Assembly: GCA_949825025.1 (NCBI GenBank)
Contig: OX463780.1
Span: forward strand, 45,302,979 to 45,366,978
DNA: 64,000 bases
Reading direction: 5' to 3'
Origin: Siphlonurus alternatus
Taxonomy: Eukaryota; Arthropoda; Insecta; Ephemeroptera; Siphlonuridae
The position numbers were made by a program, and so were the translations under genes. Position 1 is the stretch's first letter. Each line of letters starts with the position of its first letter. Shown piece after piece: positions 35,043-47,418 of the stretch. The notes beneath the pieces were generated by a model. The model saw only the letters and a program-made list of their open reading frames with translations, ran no database searches and was not told where the DNA came from.

Positions 35043-36470
35043 GCCAAATGTATATAACAAAAGGGATATTTGTTCTGAGAAATGTAAACAACAAGTTATC
35101 ACAGATATTAAATAAACAACTTTATTATGCTCATGTACACTCGCATCTATTATATGCCATTATAGGTAAGCGGAAAAAAAACCCTCGGAAAAAAAACCCT
35201 TGTATTAAAAAACCCTTGAAAAAAAACCCTAGGAAAAAAAACCCTCGGGGATAAAAAACCCACGGAAAAAAAACCCTTCGCTGAAGGAGCAGCCCCAAGG
35301 AGCATTCGTGCTGGCGTAGTAGCGCGGTAGCGAGGTTTGACGTTTTTTTTTCCTATTTTGACAGATTATCATTATATATGTTCCAATAATATATATTACA
35401 TAATTACATAAGATATTATAATTTTCAAATGTTCATTATTTTATGTCTATATGTTATATAATAATAATACGAGTTTGACGACGACTTTTTTTGTTTTATT
35501 ACTTTTTTATTTTAATTATTTTATATCCAATATATAATATTCGAAGTTAGAAAACATATGTTTTTAAAATAATTTTTAACTAAAAACACAGTTGGAATTA
35601 CTATACAGATAATGGTTAACTTCCACAACATCGCCGCGTATATAGACTTCTACATTTTGATGAGCTCCCCACACCGTGAAACCTCGCTACCGCGCTACTA
35701 CGCCACGAATGCTCCTTGGGGCTGCTCCTTCAGCGAAGGGTTTTTTTTTCGTGGGTTTTTTATCCCCAAGGGTTTTTTTTCCTAGGGTTTTTTTTCAAGG
35801 GTTTTTTAATACAAGGGTTTTTTTTTCCGAGGGTTTTTTTTCCGCGATTCGCCATTATATTATGGGGTAACACGAAAGATATGCAACAAAACTTTTCTCA
35901 TTACAAAAATCAGCACTAAAGGCTATTTATCGATCGTCTCAAAAAATTTGAGTCATGTAGAAATACCTTTATGCGGGAAAAAATTTTAACACTACCTTGT
36001 TTGTATGTGCTGGAATGTGCTAAATTTGTAAGAAATCAACCCGAGCTCTTTGAAACAAACGCAAACTTCCATACTCATAATACGAGGACAAAAAATGATC
36101 CTCATTTGCCGAAAAATTTTAAATGTCCTCGATCATTTTGATCTCATAACAATATACAATAATTAAGTTGCCGCAGGCAATAAAAAATATTGATTGCAAT
36201 AAAAAATTTGCCAGAGAATTAAAAAAAATTCCTTCTGGCCCATCAATTTTACTCAGTTAATGAATATATTAATTCTAATTACAAAAATTGAGCTTAATTG
36301 TTTCAAGGGTATACTTATGTAACATGTGCATGTCAATTTTATACTAATTTTTATAATAATTATAGTTTAATATTAATTTTTAAGGAAAATGTCTTTTTGT
36401 CTCTATGTTGTATTATGTACAGCCACAAGAGAATAAATAAATAAAAATAAAATAAATAAATAATTAATTA
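35043..36470 (+). mobile_element. Second LINE family, 3' remnant interrupted by an inverted-repeat element
   Basis: Two halves of one reading frame flank the insertion. The left half ends YYAHVHSHLLYAII; the right half continues LWGNTKDMQQNFSHYKNQ. Further on, after stop mutations, come REKILTLPCLYVLECAKFVR and a FHTHNTRTKND stretch. This pattern (HSHL-Y-I-LWGN, then LPCLY-LE, then H-HNTR) is typical of the ORF2 C-terminus of several arthropod non-LTR elements. The 3' end is an AATAAATAAAATAAATAAAT tail near 36433-36465. It is truncated at the 5' end and decayed. Confidence 0.7.
35165..35850. mobile_element. 686-bp inverted-repeat element with A8CCC subrepeats, 9-bp duplication
   Basis: Flanked by GCCATTATA (35156-35164 and 35851-35859). 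The arms (~170 bp) carry repeats of GGAAAAAAAACCCT and AAAAAACCC, then GCTGAAGGAGCAGCCCCAAG and GTAGTAGCGCGGTAGCGAGG, mirrored on the right. The 330-bp middle is AT-rich without a frame. Removing the element and one duplication restores an uninterrupted LINE frame across HLLYAIILWGN. The 9-bp duplication fits Mutator-like or foldback-type insertion. Confidence 0.88.
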
Positions 36471-36717
36471 ATGCATCTTATATAATATTATACATAACGT
36501 TAATATTACATATTATTATATAAAATTAACCTTAAAATAATTTAACGTAATATAATATATACTATACTTATATTTCACATCCTATAACTGTACTATAAAA
36601 ATTATATTATATTAATTATTTTACGCTCTAAATTAAATAATGCAAAAAGAAAATATATGTTCTCCGCTGCAATAGACTTAGGCATCAATATATATGTTAA
36701 TAATTGGTAATTGGTAA

Positions 36718-37147
36718 AGCGAGCGTATATACTGGCGCAGTACATTTGACAGTGTGGTTTTCATTAAATCATGCACCATTGCACCAAAGTCAAGTACAAA
36801 GTCAAACAACGTCGAGCGTGGTTTGGACTTGTGGTTGGGTGACAGTTTCAAGTAAAAATTACGTTGCTCCCATCTTGAGGTAAACATTCATCTCGCTTTC
36901 CACCCATTGCAGTGATGCACTTGTGTGTGCATGGTTCCACATGCTTTGGAGATCACCTTGGTCCATTGATAAAAGTAGAAGTGTCCGTCCTGATTGAGAT
37001 TATCCACGGTTCCCTCAGTTTCACCTCACCGAATGCTGGCCGCCGCGGGACTCGCAGCAGTCGCAGTCGCAGCAGGCCGTGACCCCATCCTTTCGTCTTT
37101 CGTCACTAGCTCCCTTTTATATTATCTACCCGCCTCCATGCAAGCTC

Positions 37148-37226
<79 letters not shown>

Positions 37227-37292
37227 ATAGAGGCCGGTGTACGTATCCCTAATAGCTGATTTATAATTATTTATAATCCTTGTAAAAAAAAA
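36718..37292 (+). mobile_element. 5S-headed SINE, copy 2, with TA-repeat expansion
   Basis: The head is diverged but clear (CTGGCGCAGTACATT, AACGTCGAGCGTGGTTTGGA, GGTTGGGTGACAGTTTCAAG). The body CATCTCGCTTTCCACCCATT and GTGTCCGTCCTGATTGAGAT follows copy 1. The tail ATAATCCTTGT plus A12 matches the 3' end of copy 1. A long TA tract (37149-37230) has expanded within the 3' third. Confidence 0.8.
37149..37230. repeat. TA microsatellite
   Basis: About 40 TA dinucleotides with one or two interruptions (TATTTATA). Confidence 0.95.
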
Positions 37293-38480
37293 AAATAAAT
37301 ATAAACGTTGTGCCCAGTAAAAAATATATCTCACTTATTTTATTTTTATTTTCTTGTTGCGTGCTTATACTTTATAATGTGTTAATTTTAATTACATGCT
37401 AAATCGGCTTTTATTAATAGTAATGTAATTATAATATAGTAGTTTTTAGCTGCTCCTCAACTGTGTTTGTTGACCAGAGAGGACCTCACGATCTAATTAA
37501 TTTTTTTTTTTTTTTAATTTTTAAGTTTTATATAATACACCATGCATATATCTTTATAACCATAGAGAAAATTGCTAAACTTTTTCAACATCTCTCCCTC
37601 TCAACTCTTTCTTCCCAACAACTTTCTTAACTCTGTAAGCACTATATGAAGATTTATAATGCTAAAAATCATGAAAAATCACGTGTTTAAAATTAAAGTG
37701 GTTTATAATATTTATATTTTCAGTCTGAAAGTTTCATTAAAACTATAATATAATTTCAAGCGAAAAAAATATTTGATGATAAATTAAAATTACACTATAA
37801 GGAACAAAAACTTTTCGATCTATATATATATATATAACGAAATTGGGGTAACATTGAAAATTTAAGATAAAAAAATGAATTAAAAATTTAAATAAAGTTG
37901 TAAAATAAGAATATTCGGTGTTATCAAAATAATTAATTTATGCATGGTATGTACTGTGAGAGGCGATCGAGCTCGACATACAAGATCATGCGCATGGTGC
38001 GAGCCCCCGGGCTAGAGCCGCGCCTATTTACTTGTCAGCTACGGAATTCGATGTGTAATTCAATATAACTTTAGTAATTCATTTAATAAACTATATAATC
38101 TGATTTTAATAATACCTGCATGAACGCATTAAAATTTCATCATATCAGTGCATTCCTGCAATCCAAAACTAAAATTTGTTTTTCAAAACAAAGAAAGAAC
38201 AATAAAAAATAAAAATAAAATTTACGTAGAAATTATTTGGGAATCAATAGTTTTATTATTCACATGAGGTATTTTCCTTTTGCCTGCTAGACAAAGTTAT
38301 ACCTGATGAACAATTAAATTTAACTTTAACACAATTTTTTACTTGCATTTATATAGCCTATTTAAATATCTAGTTAATTATAATTATTAATCGAGTCATG
38401 TTCATTAAGAAAAAAAATGGGAGGAGCTAGATTCTTGAATCTTTTTGGGGGGAGAGAATGGGGACAAAGGGCCGGGGCAT
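37293..38480. other. Intergenic AT-rich stretch
   Basis: No gene or recognised repeat. A brief GC-richer patch at 37965-38060 (GAGCCCCCGGGCTAGAGCCG) stands out but has no readable function. Confidence 0.4.
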
Positions 38481-38485
38481 AAAAA

Positions 38486-38775
38486 TTCAATGCACTGTGC
38501 CACGCTCAACCTCAATGCATATCACCGGGGTAAATTCGTCTCACTTTCCACCCAGTCCAGTGATGCACTTAATTGTGTGTGATTCCCCAGGCTTTGGACA
38601 TCACTTTAATCCATTGATAAAATGTACTGTAGAGGTGTCCGTCCTGACTGAGGTTTTTCACGGTTCCCTCATTCTCACGTCACCGAATGCTAGAACACGT
38701 AACAGGCCGTGATCACCTTCCTTTCCCTCTCTCTATTACCCAGCCTCGACATCCAAACTCATAAAAAATTAGAAA
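38486..38775 (+). mobile_element. SINE copy 3 with inverted head fragment
   Basis: 38486-38512 reads TTCAATGCACTGTGCCACGC, the reverse complement of the SINE head. From ~38528 the body runs in the plus orientation (TCGTCTCACTTTCCACCCAG, GAGGTGTCCGTCCTGACTGA, ACGGTTCCCTCATTCTCACG). The 5S-like middle of the head is missing. The end CATCCAAACTCATAAAAAAT resembles copy 2 (CATGCAAGCTCATAATATAT). Confidence 0.7.
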
Positions 38776-38828
38776 AAATGAAAAATGTCAGTGAAAATCC
38801 AAGCCTTGGTTTTAAAAAAAGCTGTGTA

Positions 38829-38891
<63 letters not shown>
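38829..38891. repeat. TA microsatellite
   Basis: Uninterrupted (TA)n of about 30 units after a short TAATA lead-in. Confidence 0.95.
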
Positions 38892-38893
<2 letters not shown>

Positions 38894-38899
38894 TACCTC

Positions 38900-39388
38900 G
38901 CTGTTTTTCAATGTCTTTTGATATTATTTATTATTAGAATAAGACATCTTTTAGAAATGCCTGAGGTTAATTAAAATGCAACTTTCCATTAATTACCGTC
39001 ATAAACAATTAAAATTATAGAAAATAGTATAAAATTTGAAATTGTTTTCAAGTTATGATATTCTCTATTGTGGAACTACACGGACGTTTGGTTCCCCACA
39101 CTTAAATTCGGACGTCATTTTGGCCGAAACAAAATTCTTCGGAAGCGACGATATAGGGAGAATCATAGATGTAAATGAATGCAGCCCTGGTGAATTATAT
39201 AGGTATGTGGACTCAATTTGAAAATTTCAAAATAATTAAACAATATAATATATACGATTTTTTAATTAATTTTTTTAGTTTGGCTCATGGGAATTAATTA
39301 AATTAAGCCCTATACTGAAAATTTTAAAAAATTCATTGAAAAAAAATTTTGGATTAAAGAATTGTTTTGATTTTTTGATTTATTTATT

Positions 39389-39469
<81 letters not shown>

Positions 39470-39492
39470 TTATTTTTTATTTATTTATTTTT

Positions 39493-39523
<31 letters not shown>

Positions 39524-40557
39524 TTATAAATTTTTTGGCTTTTAGATACTAAAATCTGTCTCTAGAAAAAAAATCAGAATGTTTGTGAATTTGCTAAGGT
39601 TAACATGTTATTATAGCACACGCAAAATTTGTTTGCATGCATCAAGCGAATGAGAAGAATTATATAAATATATGATTTCATCTTATGATGATAAGTTGTA
39701 TGCTTCCTTAAAATTATAGCATGCCCCTTTTCAATTTAATTTTATCATTTAACTTTGAAGTATAATGAAGTGAAACAGGATGTTGAAATAAATTTACTTC
39801 AGAATAGATATGATAGAATACGTTACCTACTATGATACTGCTAATTGGAAGCATTAAATATTTATATTTTTAAATTTTGTTCTATGCTTGACATGCAAAG
39901 GGAATGTCTTTGAAAAAGAATGGCACTATAATTATACTACATCTATTATAACAGTAAGTGAGAAACTTTCACCGTGAATCGCCCAATATATTTATCATCT
40001 CGTCTCAAGTGCATGAGGCTATAGGCAAATTGCTGAGCATTCAATTTAAAGCAGGTTATTATAATATTACAATAAACAAGGATAACGTCTGTTTTGATGC
40101 TGAACAATTTGCCTAACCCCCAGGCGACATGATTGAGAAGCAACCGCACAAGCAACGGTGTATTAAATTTTAAAAAGTTTTGTTTCATAATTTTCTTTTA
40201 TATTATGCCCGCTATCACATTCTTTCTTTATTAAAAATTCTTTCGCTTATAGATAATATAACGTATTATAGAAAAATATTGCAAAAGAAAATCATATTGA
40301 AATTTTGTACTGTTAGCAAAAACCTTTAAAAAAAATAAATAAATAAAAAAAAACGTTTACTTGTAATGTGTCTGTCATTTTATCTATTATCTATGTAATA
40401 GATAAAAATTAATCAAAATTATTTGTTGGTATTATAAATCAGAGCAACAGATGTGATTGTTAATTCATGCATGCATTCCAGACAATGTTGGACTGGGTTT
40501 ACAAAAATTTAGATAAAAAAATATTAAAATTATTTCATATATGTTATGTTTTTATTT
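38900..40557. other. Intergenic stretch with a TTTA microsatellite
   Basis: AT-rich, no supported gene. The only open frame that caught my eye is 39036-39221 (61 codons, with TFGSPHLNSDVILAETKFFG), which has no similarity I recognise. The TTTA repeat is listed separately. Confidence 0.4.
39376..39530. repeat. TTTA tetranucleotide microsatellite
   Basis: Tandem ATTT/TTTA units interrupted by short T-rich variants near 39470-39495. Confidence 0.95.
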
Positions 40558-40735
40558 AATAAGACATTAGAATGTAAAAATTTTAGTAGCTTAATCGAAA
40601 GAAGGGGTAAAAATATGGTACTGTGAATTTTTTCAAACTTTTCTGAAATCGGGAACTATCTTTAAAAAATTATTGAAAGTCTATTTTGATGACGTCACGA
40701 GCAGCACTCCTTAAGAAAAAGGATAGGGATAGAAA
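40558..40735. mobile_element. Family-A2 palindromic MITE, left arm only
   Basis: AAGACATTAGAATGTAAAAA, then GGGGTAAAAATATGGTACTG and GAAAGTCTATTTTGATGACG match the left arm of the complete A2 element at 50413-50737. TGACGTCA is at 40690. The right arm is missing after AAGGATAGG. Confidence 0.85.
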
Positions 40736-43700
40736 AGTATAAACGACTGCTGATCGAGAATGCATGTTGAATGGGGTGTCTGACTCAAGTCTTGTTCCAA
40801 TCTAATACACCCTTGCCTCATATCAAGTATAATACATACATATAACGAGAATGGCACAGCATGGCTCAGTGTACATGGGTGAATCAATATCCCCGACGGG
40901 CCAACTGTATATATACCGCATATATATATTAATGTGCTGTGCTGCTGCAAGGAAGGAGCGAGGGGTTGAAATGTAGTAGGGGTAAGGGCCGGCGCACTTC
41001 TCCTTCTCCCTAAAATTGTATGGCAGGGTCTACTCTCATCGATTGGCGCACGCTCAACAGGGACTTGGTAGTTTGCAAGATTGCTCGTGTGAGGGCACAT
41101 ATACACATACAGTCAACGCCGCACAGACGGAAGAAACAAGGCATTTGTAATGTCTACATTTTTTATTTAACAAAAGAGAAGGAAAATCAGCTACTTGTTC
41201 CTTTAACTAATCAAACCATCATTTCGTAAAATAATATCTACAATATATATAGCGGTAAGTTTTTAATATTAATTTTTATCCATTATAGACAACTATAAAT
41301 TCAAATATAAGCTTTATTTCATGTAATTTTATGTGAGATAATCAATTATAAATCTGTATAAGATATAAAAAAAAATATTAATTTATCATACAAATACGTC
41401 TATAGTATATTTAGCTATAATTACCGTAAGAGAAAAATAAATGCATGCATGCTTTATTTTATTCATAATTTACTTTCTTTTTCACAATTTATTTTCATTA
41501 ATGATTTCTTTTGTGCAAGGGATTTTGTGATTGATGACAGCAAACGGAGGTTTTGAAATCACACTAATTCGCATGTGAAAGACATTTTTATTGGATTTCT
41601 TGACAATATAAACCACGTCCATCAATCTCTTTCCTTTATAAAAATTTGTAAAAAAAAAAAATATAAGAGAATAATGTGTGTTTTTTTACACATATTAGCA
41701 ATTTAATACAAAAAAAAAATACATTACAAATTCATCAATATCATGCATATTTTAAAGCCTAGAATGTTGACAAGAAAGTAAAATGATGTCAATCTATGAA
41801 CAAAAACGAAGCATTTGTTGTCAATGCCACGCAACGAAACATTAACACGCAACAACATGCACGTATATTTTTTTTTTATCATATACACAGTCGGAAAAAA
41901 AGGAAAAAAAATCTATCTATTAAGTATATAATATAAACGTGGCCATTTGAAAAAAAATAATAATAATTAATGAAATAAATATTTATGCTCTTGGTTTTAA
42001 AATTTTATTATTAAATATCATATTATTGTTGATTGACGTTCATATCGCTATACAATATAAGCACCGTATAAAATACAACGCTTTTGATAGTGTTTAATAG
42101 ATACTTGACTTCAGATGAGATGCGTATCGTGTCACCTGACCTAAGGGGTATATCGACCTCCTTTTCTCTCTCTCTCTCTCTCTTTCGCTCCTCTTATTTC
42201 TCGAGTACCTTCAAAAACCGGCGTTGTTTCCGTCGCATCATCGCGTGAGCCGGTGGCTTCTCTAGCAAGGCGTGGACCATCAGAGAAGAGAGAGAAAGAG
42301 GGAGGGTTGGAGTGCCCCTTTAAGTACTCCCCATTCATGACAACACCACTTTGAGCGGAGCTGGCTGCCCTCGGTGTGCGAAAGAATGACGCAGAGATAA
42401 TAATCCCTGGCAATTTTAACTGCAGGACACAGAGAAATATATAACATGAAATTTTAATGCGTCAAATTATCGCTTAGGGAACTTTTTTTTTTTTATAACC
42501 TATTTATTTTAGATACATCACACCATTTAATTTAATTTTAATTTGTACTTTTATGTGGTGTAATTTTATTTAATTCTATTAATATTTATTTTATTTTTAT
42601 ACAGTGTATAGTAATTATATAAATATTATCATAGTTTTACTATTATATTTCTATCGAGCATGTTACCACCCTTCTTATCACTCCATTCCGTTTGCTTGTC
42701 CCTAGTCGAAACATGATAGCGCTGGTATATTGTATATATAATACTGCAGCTTATATAGAGCTTCCATGTACTGCACACCACGGAGTGTTGTTTAGCTTAC
42801 ATTACATACGCCTGCAGTATCAGTGCGTTGCTCAAGTGGAAATGTTGATATATTAATTTAATGTGCATGCATTTTAAAATATCTGTATAATATTGATAAA
42901 GGTATGTTTATATTCTTAATTGGTAGCCATGTAGTATTCACATAAAGCAGAAAAAAACTTAAAATGCTTTTGAAATGTAATTAATTTTTTCTTTTAAAAA
43001 ACAAAATAATGATAATATCACATATAATTATATACGCGTGTGTGTGTCCGGTAAAAGCTTTTCTCGAAAATTTCTTTATTATAATATATTAACAATAATT
43101 AACGATGTAATGTACGCGCGTACAGTGTGTGTTTCACCTTTAAATATATGTTTTTTCCAGTGCTAATTATATAACCTTTTAAATAGTTACATGATAAATA
43201 AACTTTGAATAAATGCGATAATTAAGTTTGCGTACAGTCATATCAGAATACAGTGCATAGAATTTCCGTCTCTGCATGCATTATATATAACCGGTACCGG
43301 ATTGATATTTATGAATCATCTAGGGCGGGTATAATTGTAACATAAACTGTGACAATTGTGGGTTTATAATCTGAGTTCCTTGTGGTTTTATCCGGCGACA
43401 ATTTGTCATTATAAGAAATAACAAAATTCTAGAATGTTTACATACATGTCATGTTTTATTTCTGTTGCAACACATGATGATAAAAATTACTTCATAGATT
43501 ACAAAATATTAATTTGTAAACATTAAAGTACATTAAACATTAAAGTAAAATAGATATGGTGTATACTTTTTCTATTTCATAAATATTAATTGACATAACT
43601 AAAAATGCATTACAATAATTTATCTTCTATACTTTATCTTAATATAATACCAGCTAGATGTATTATAATATTCATTAACATATTATTCATCAAAGTTATA

Positions 43701-45794
43701 ATTTACTATTATAAAAAAAACACGCCTATATTTTACGTGTCACTGACACTGTAATAAAGCGTCGTACGTGAGAGCGTGTCGGAGCTGTAGCTGTCTTCTG
43801 TGATGTAGACAACTACTTGAGCCGCTGTGCAAGACTGGTTGTATATCATCCAGGCGGCAGTCTCGTCGCCGGGTCAAAAATATATACTGGGATTTGGCTT
43901 AATATTCAGCGTTTACGTAGTTTTTAGGACACTTTAAATATTAAGTTTAAAACATTCGTATACTAGATTAAATATTCAATGATATAAGATAATATATATA
44001 CTTTTTAATAACACCTTATATTTATTTTGTTACTCTGTTCGAATTTTTCCTTAAGACATAATTTATTATAATATTAATAACATGGTAAGATTTCATAATA
44101 TATAGAGGCTAGCTCTGCAGTAGGCATTATATATTATAATATTATATGTATATTTCATATTCAAAGTACTGTTTATCACGGTATTTTGTCCTATAAACTG
44201 CAGAGATAACATTTGATTTAATTTTGTTCTAATACTTCTAATATAATATGTCGCTGTAAAACACGTAAAAACTCGATACGTTTACGTTTAATTTGACTTT
44301 TTATAGCTTTTCTTCGCCATTTTCTTCACAAATATCTTCCATTTTTTTTTTTTTTTTTTTTTTTTTTGTAACTTGTGTAAGGCAGAGGTTACACCCTCAT
44401 CAAAGTAGACAGCTAGGGCTTATTATTATATATTATACTCACCCAGCTTCAGTTTCTTCTGGCGCTCTTGCAAACACAAACGCTCAATGCAAACACAAAG
44501 AACAAAGAATCGTTAATTTTGTGTCGGAAATGAAAGATATAATGCAAACTAAGCATTTTTTTTTTTTTTTGCACAAAAGCAGCCTAGGGTTTTGGTGGTA
44601 TTAAGCGTTGAGTATCATACACTGTATGGAGATTTTATACTCCCTCTTTCATGCATGATAACTTAAAATGCTTTTTTTATCTTTTTTTTTTTTTGAGATT
44701 CTTCATTTTGAGTGAAATGAAAACATGATGTGTGCTTTCAACTGAAACACACTACTTACATAATAATATACGCAGTACATGAATATGTTGTATAATATTA
44801 TATATACTATTTTTTGCCTTTGATGTAAATAAACAAATTTCTTTACCACAGTTGCTTGTAAATCTGCATGATATATACGCAAATTAATTAAGACAACAAA
44901 AATAGAAAATTTTATGTGGCTTACGCGTACGTACTTTTGATAAATTTACGGGTCGCCAACTATAAAATTATTTTGACTTATATACACTGAAAATAGACAA
45001 AAATTAAATAATTAAGGTACATTTTTACCTCAAAGTTTGTGGAATATACCCACTTCCATAATAATAATAATTATATAGTTCTTAATTTTTTTATTATTTT
45101 TTATACAAAAATTTAACCATGATAATGATAAATCATATTCACTTACAGAAGGTTGGTTGGTTGGTATTTTGGGGCAATTGACACATTTTGGTCATGTATG
45201 CCCCCTCACTCAAAGAAGTCCTATATAGTTGATTGAGAGCTCATACAGGTCAAAATGTACAATGTGTGACTTCATTACCTTAACTAGATAACTATATATA
45301 TTATATGTATACAATAATAATGACGAATAATAAATAAAAAATCAAAAATAAATATTTAGTTCAAATTCACATTAACTTACTTGTCAGTAATCTTACTGTT
45401 ATGTTATATAAACTATTTCTTGTCAACAAAAATTCTAATGTCTTACTATTTCAGATAATGTACATCCCAGTGCCAAATTGTTAACTTCTTCAACCATTAT
45501 ATATTGTATATTATTATGTATTAGAGCCTTAGGTATCCAATTATTTATGTATTTCAATTTATCATGTAAAAATATTATAATTCATGTATTCAAATAACAA
45601 ATATTTTCATTAACTATGTAAAATTCTATGGCTAAAGAGGGATTAAATTCCCTAAATAGCCTCAGCCCTTGAGGCTGAATGTACAATGAATAAATAAATA
45701 AAAAATAAATAATAATCAATAAATAATAAAAAAAAAGATAATTGACGACTGTAATAAAAATTAAACATTTTATATACTATATAGAAAACCGTTT
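40736..45794. other. Gene-poor AT-rich stretch upstream of the GT92 gene
   Basis: No supported gene over 5 kb. Two GC-richer patches at 42125-42420 (with a CT repeat, CTCTCTCTCTCTCTCT) and 43735-43880 interrupt the AT-rich background. They could be promoter or untranslated-exon material of the downstream gene, but no splice-linked frame is visible. The region 45150-45290 (GTTGGTTGGTATTTTGGGGC) may be a decayed interspersed repeat. Confidence 0.4.
45600..45740 (+). mobile_element. Possible LINE 3' end
   Basis: CCTCAGCCCTTGAGGCTGAA followed by a run of AATAAATAAATAAA units resembles the stem plus A-rich tail common at 3' ends of arthropod non-LTR elements. No coding part is attached. Confidence 0.35.
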
Positions 45795-46099
45795 AATGCG
45801 ACGTATCGACCTCATTTTTTTTTATTGCAGAAATGGATAGAGCGTGCAAAGTTATGCTCCCCTGATTTTTTTCAGGTTATTTAGAGTCCGGAAAGTATTT
45901 TTAAATAATTATTGAAAGTCCTTTTTGTGACGTCACGAGGCGGCAAGTCCTATATTTTTCTTTAGGAGCGGCGTCTCGTGACGTCACAAGAAGAACTTTC
46001 AATATTTTTTTAAAAATACTTACCGGCCTCTAAAAAATCTGAAAAAAATCAGGGTAGCATAACTTTGCACAGCAATAAAAAAAATTGAGGTCGATACTT
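45795..46099. mobile_element. Family-A palindromic MITE
   Basis: ATGCGACGTATCGACCTCAT at the left and TTGAGGTCGATACTTTATT at the right. The inner arms are standard (GATTTTTTTCAGGTTATTTA, AAATAATTATTGAAAGTCCT). TGACGTCA is present at 45928 and 45979. The right arm lacks the CCATTTCTG block. Confidence 0.87.
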
Positions 46100-47418
46100 T
46101 ATTAAAAAAATATATATTTGACTAATTCTTAATAAAATTTATATTTTTCAGAAATCAAGCCTTCGATAATTATGAAGATAATTATAATCAAACTCGATGT
46201 CTAAATACAACAGAATGCTCTAACAATATATGAAGTGCCATTCAGGTAATAAAAGATAAAAACTCTGAATATATTTAAAGTATATGATCAAAAGGAGGAC
46301 TCATGTTGAAATTTAATGATGGTTGTTATATGCCTATAGCTATAGATGTAGCTGCATGGTTCACTGGGGTGACGTCATCATCATTCATCTTTGAAGAGGT
46401 CATTGAGACAAAAAGCTGCTGCATTCTGCTTTTCATACCATACGTAAGTACTTGCAATTGCACAAATCAAATGGGAGCAAAAGTCAGTTGCATATCGATT
46501 TTTTTTTTTTTTTTTTTAATCTTTAAGATTTTATTTTTATCTTGCTCTTGTATTTTTGGTTTGGTATAGTTAGTTCTATTTTAATTTTTTCGATGGATAG
46601 TCATCAAATAAAAATTATATCTGGCAGGAAGTGCACATGGTATAACTATAAGGGAAGTGCAAGAATTATAAGAAAATTATTTATTTTACCATAGTTAGAA
46701 ATCTACACGACTTCTGGTGACATATCGACTCAGTAAAAACGATAGAATTAAAAAAAAAGTAAATACACTTGAATTGTTTAAAAATTTATGAATTTTCAAT
46801 TAACTAATTATATTAGTGGACGCATGGAACATCTTGTTAACGCCAATTGAAATTTGCATCAATTAATCAATTATTTATTTTTCCGTACATATTTCAAAAT
46901 TCAAAACTATACATAAACTATTATATTATATATATTATATATTATTATATTATAAACTATTATTATTTATTTTATTTATATATATAATATATTGGTATTA
47001 TATATTTTAATATATATTAAAGTCAGTATGATTCAATACGATGATGAATTATATTTATAGCAATTATAGCTAAGATAGAATTTTTTTATTTCTGCATGGG
47101 TACTCTCACAATTTTGTCAGTGAAGAACATGCAATTAATTTGAAAATGTTTTTTTTTTTTTTTTTTTCGTGATTACATTTTATTTTACATTGTTTTACTT
47201 CACGCATTTAATCGTTTTTCAACCAATATTGGTTTTTTGTTGTATTTCTGCATGAGCTGAGAATGTGCTACAAATTTTTAAATTTATATTTTTTTTCTTT
47301 TGCTACTCAACTCTTGTTATTTATTGACAAAAAATTTAAGTATAGATTTTTACTTTAATTAAAATCTCTCTTATGTATATTTTTTAAATTTGTTAACAGA
47401 CACCTCAAGAAACAAAAT
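46100..47418 (+). other. GT92 gene upstream region
   Basis: AT-rich. TGACGTCA occurs at 46370. Just before the start codon, TTAACAG at 47394-47400 could be the acceptor of a 5' untranslated intron, since it is preceded by a T-rich tract. No upstream coding exon is seen. Confidence 0.35.

Noticed and set aside
36994..37230. 78-residue frame ending in an IYIY repeat
   Set aside because: It is a reading through the SINE body and the TA microsatellite.
42141..42413. 90-residue minus-strand frame (RGAKERERERKGGRYTP end)
   Set aside because: The low-complexity RE repeat comes from the CT tract. No similarity and no splice partners, so it is kept only as an island observation.
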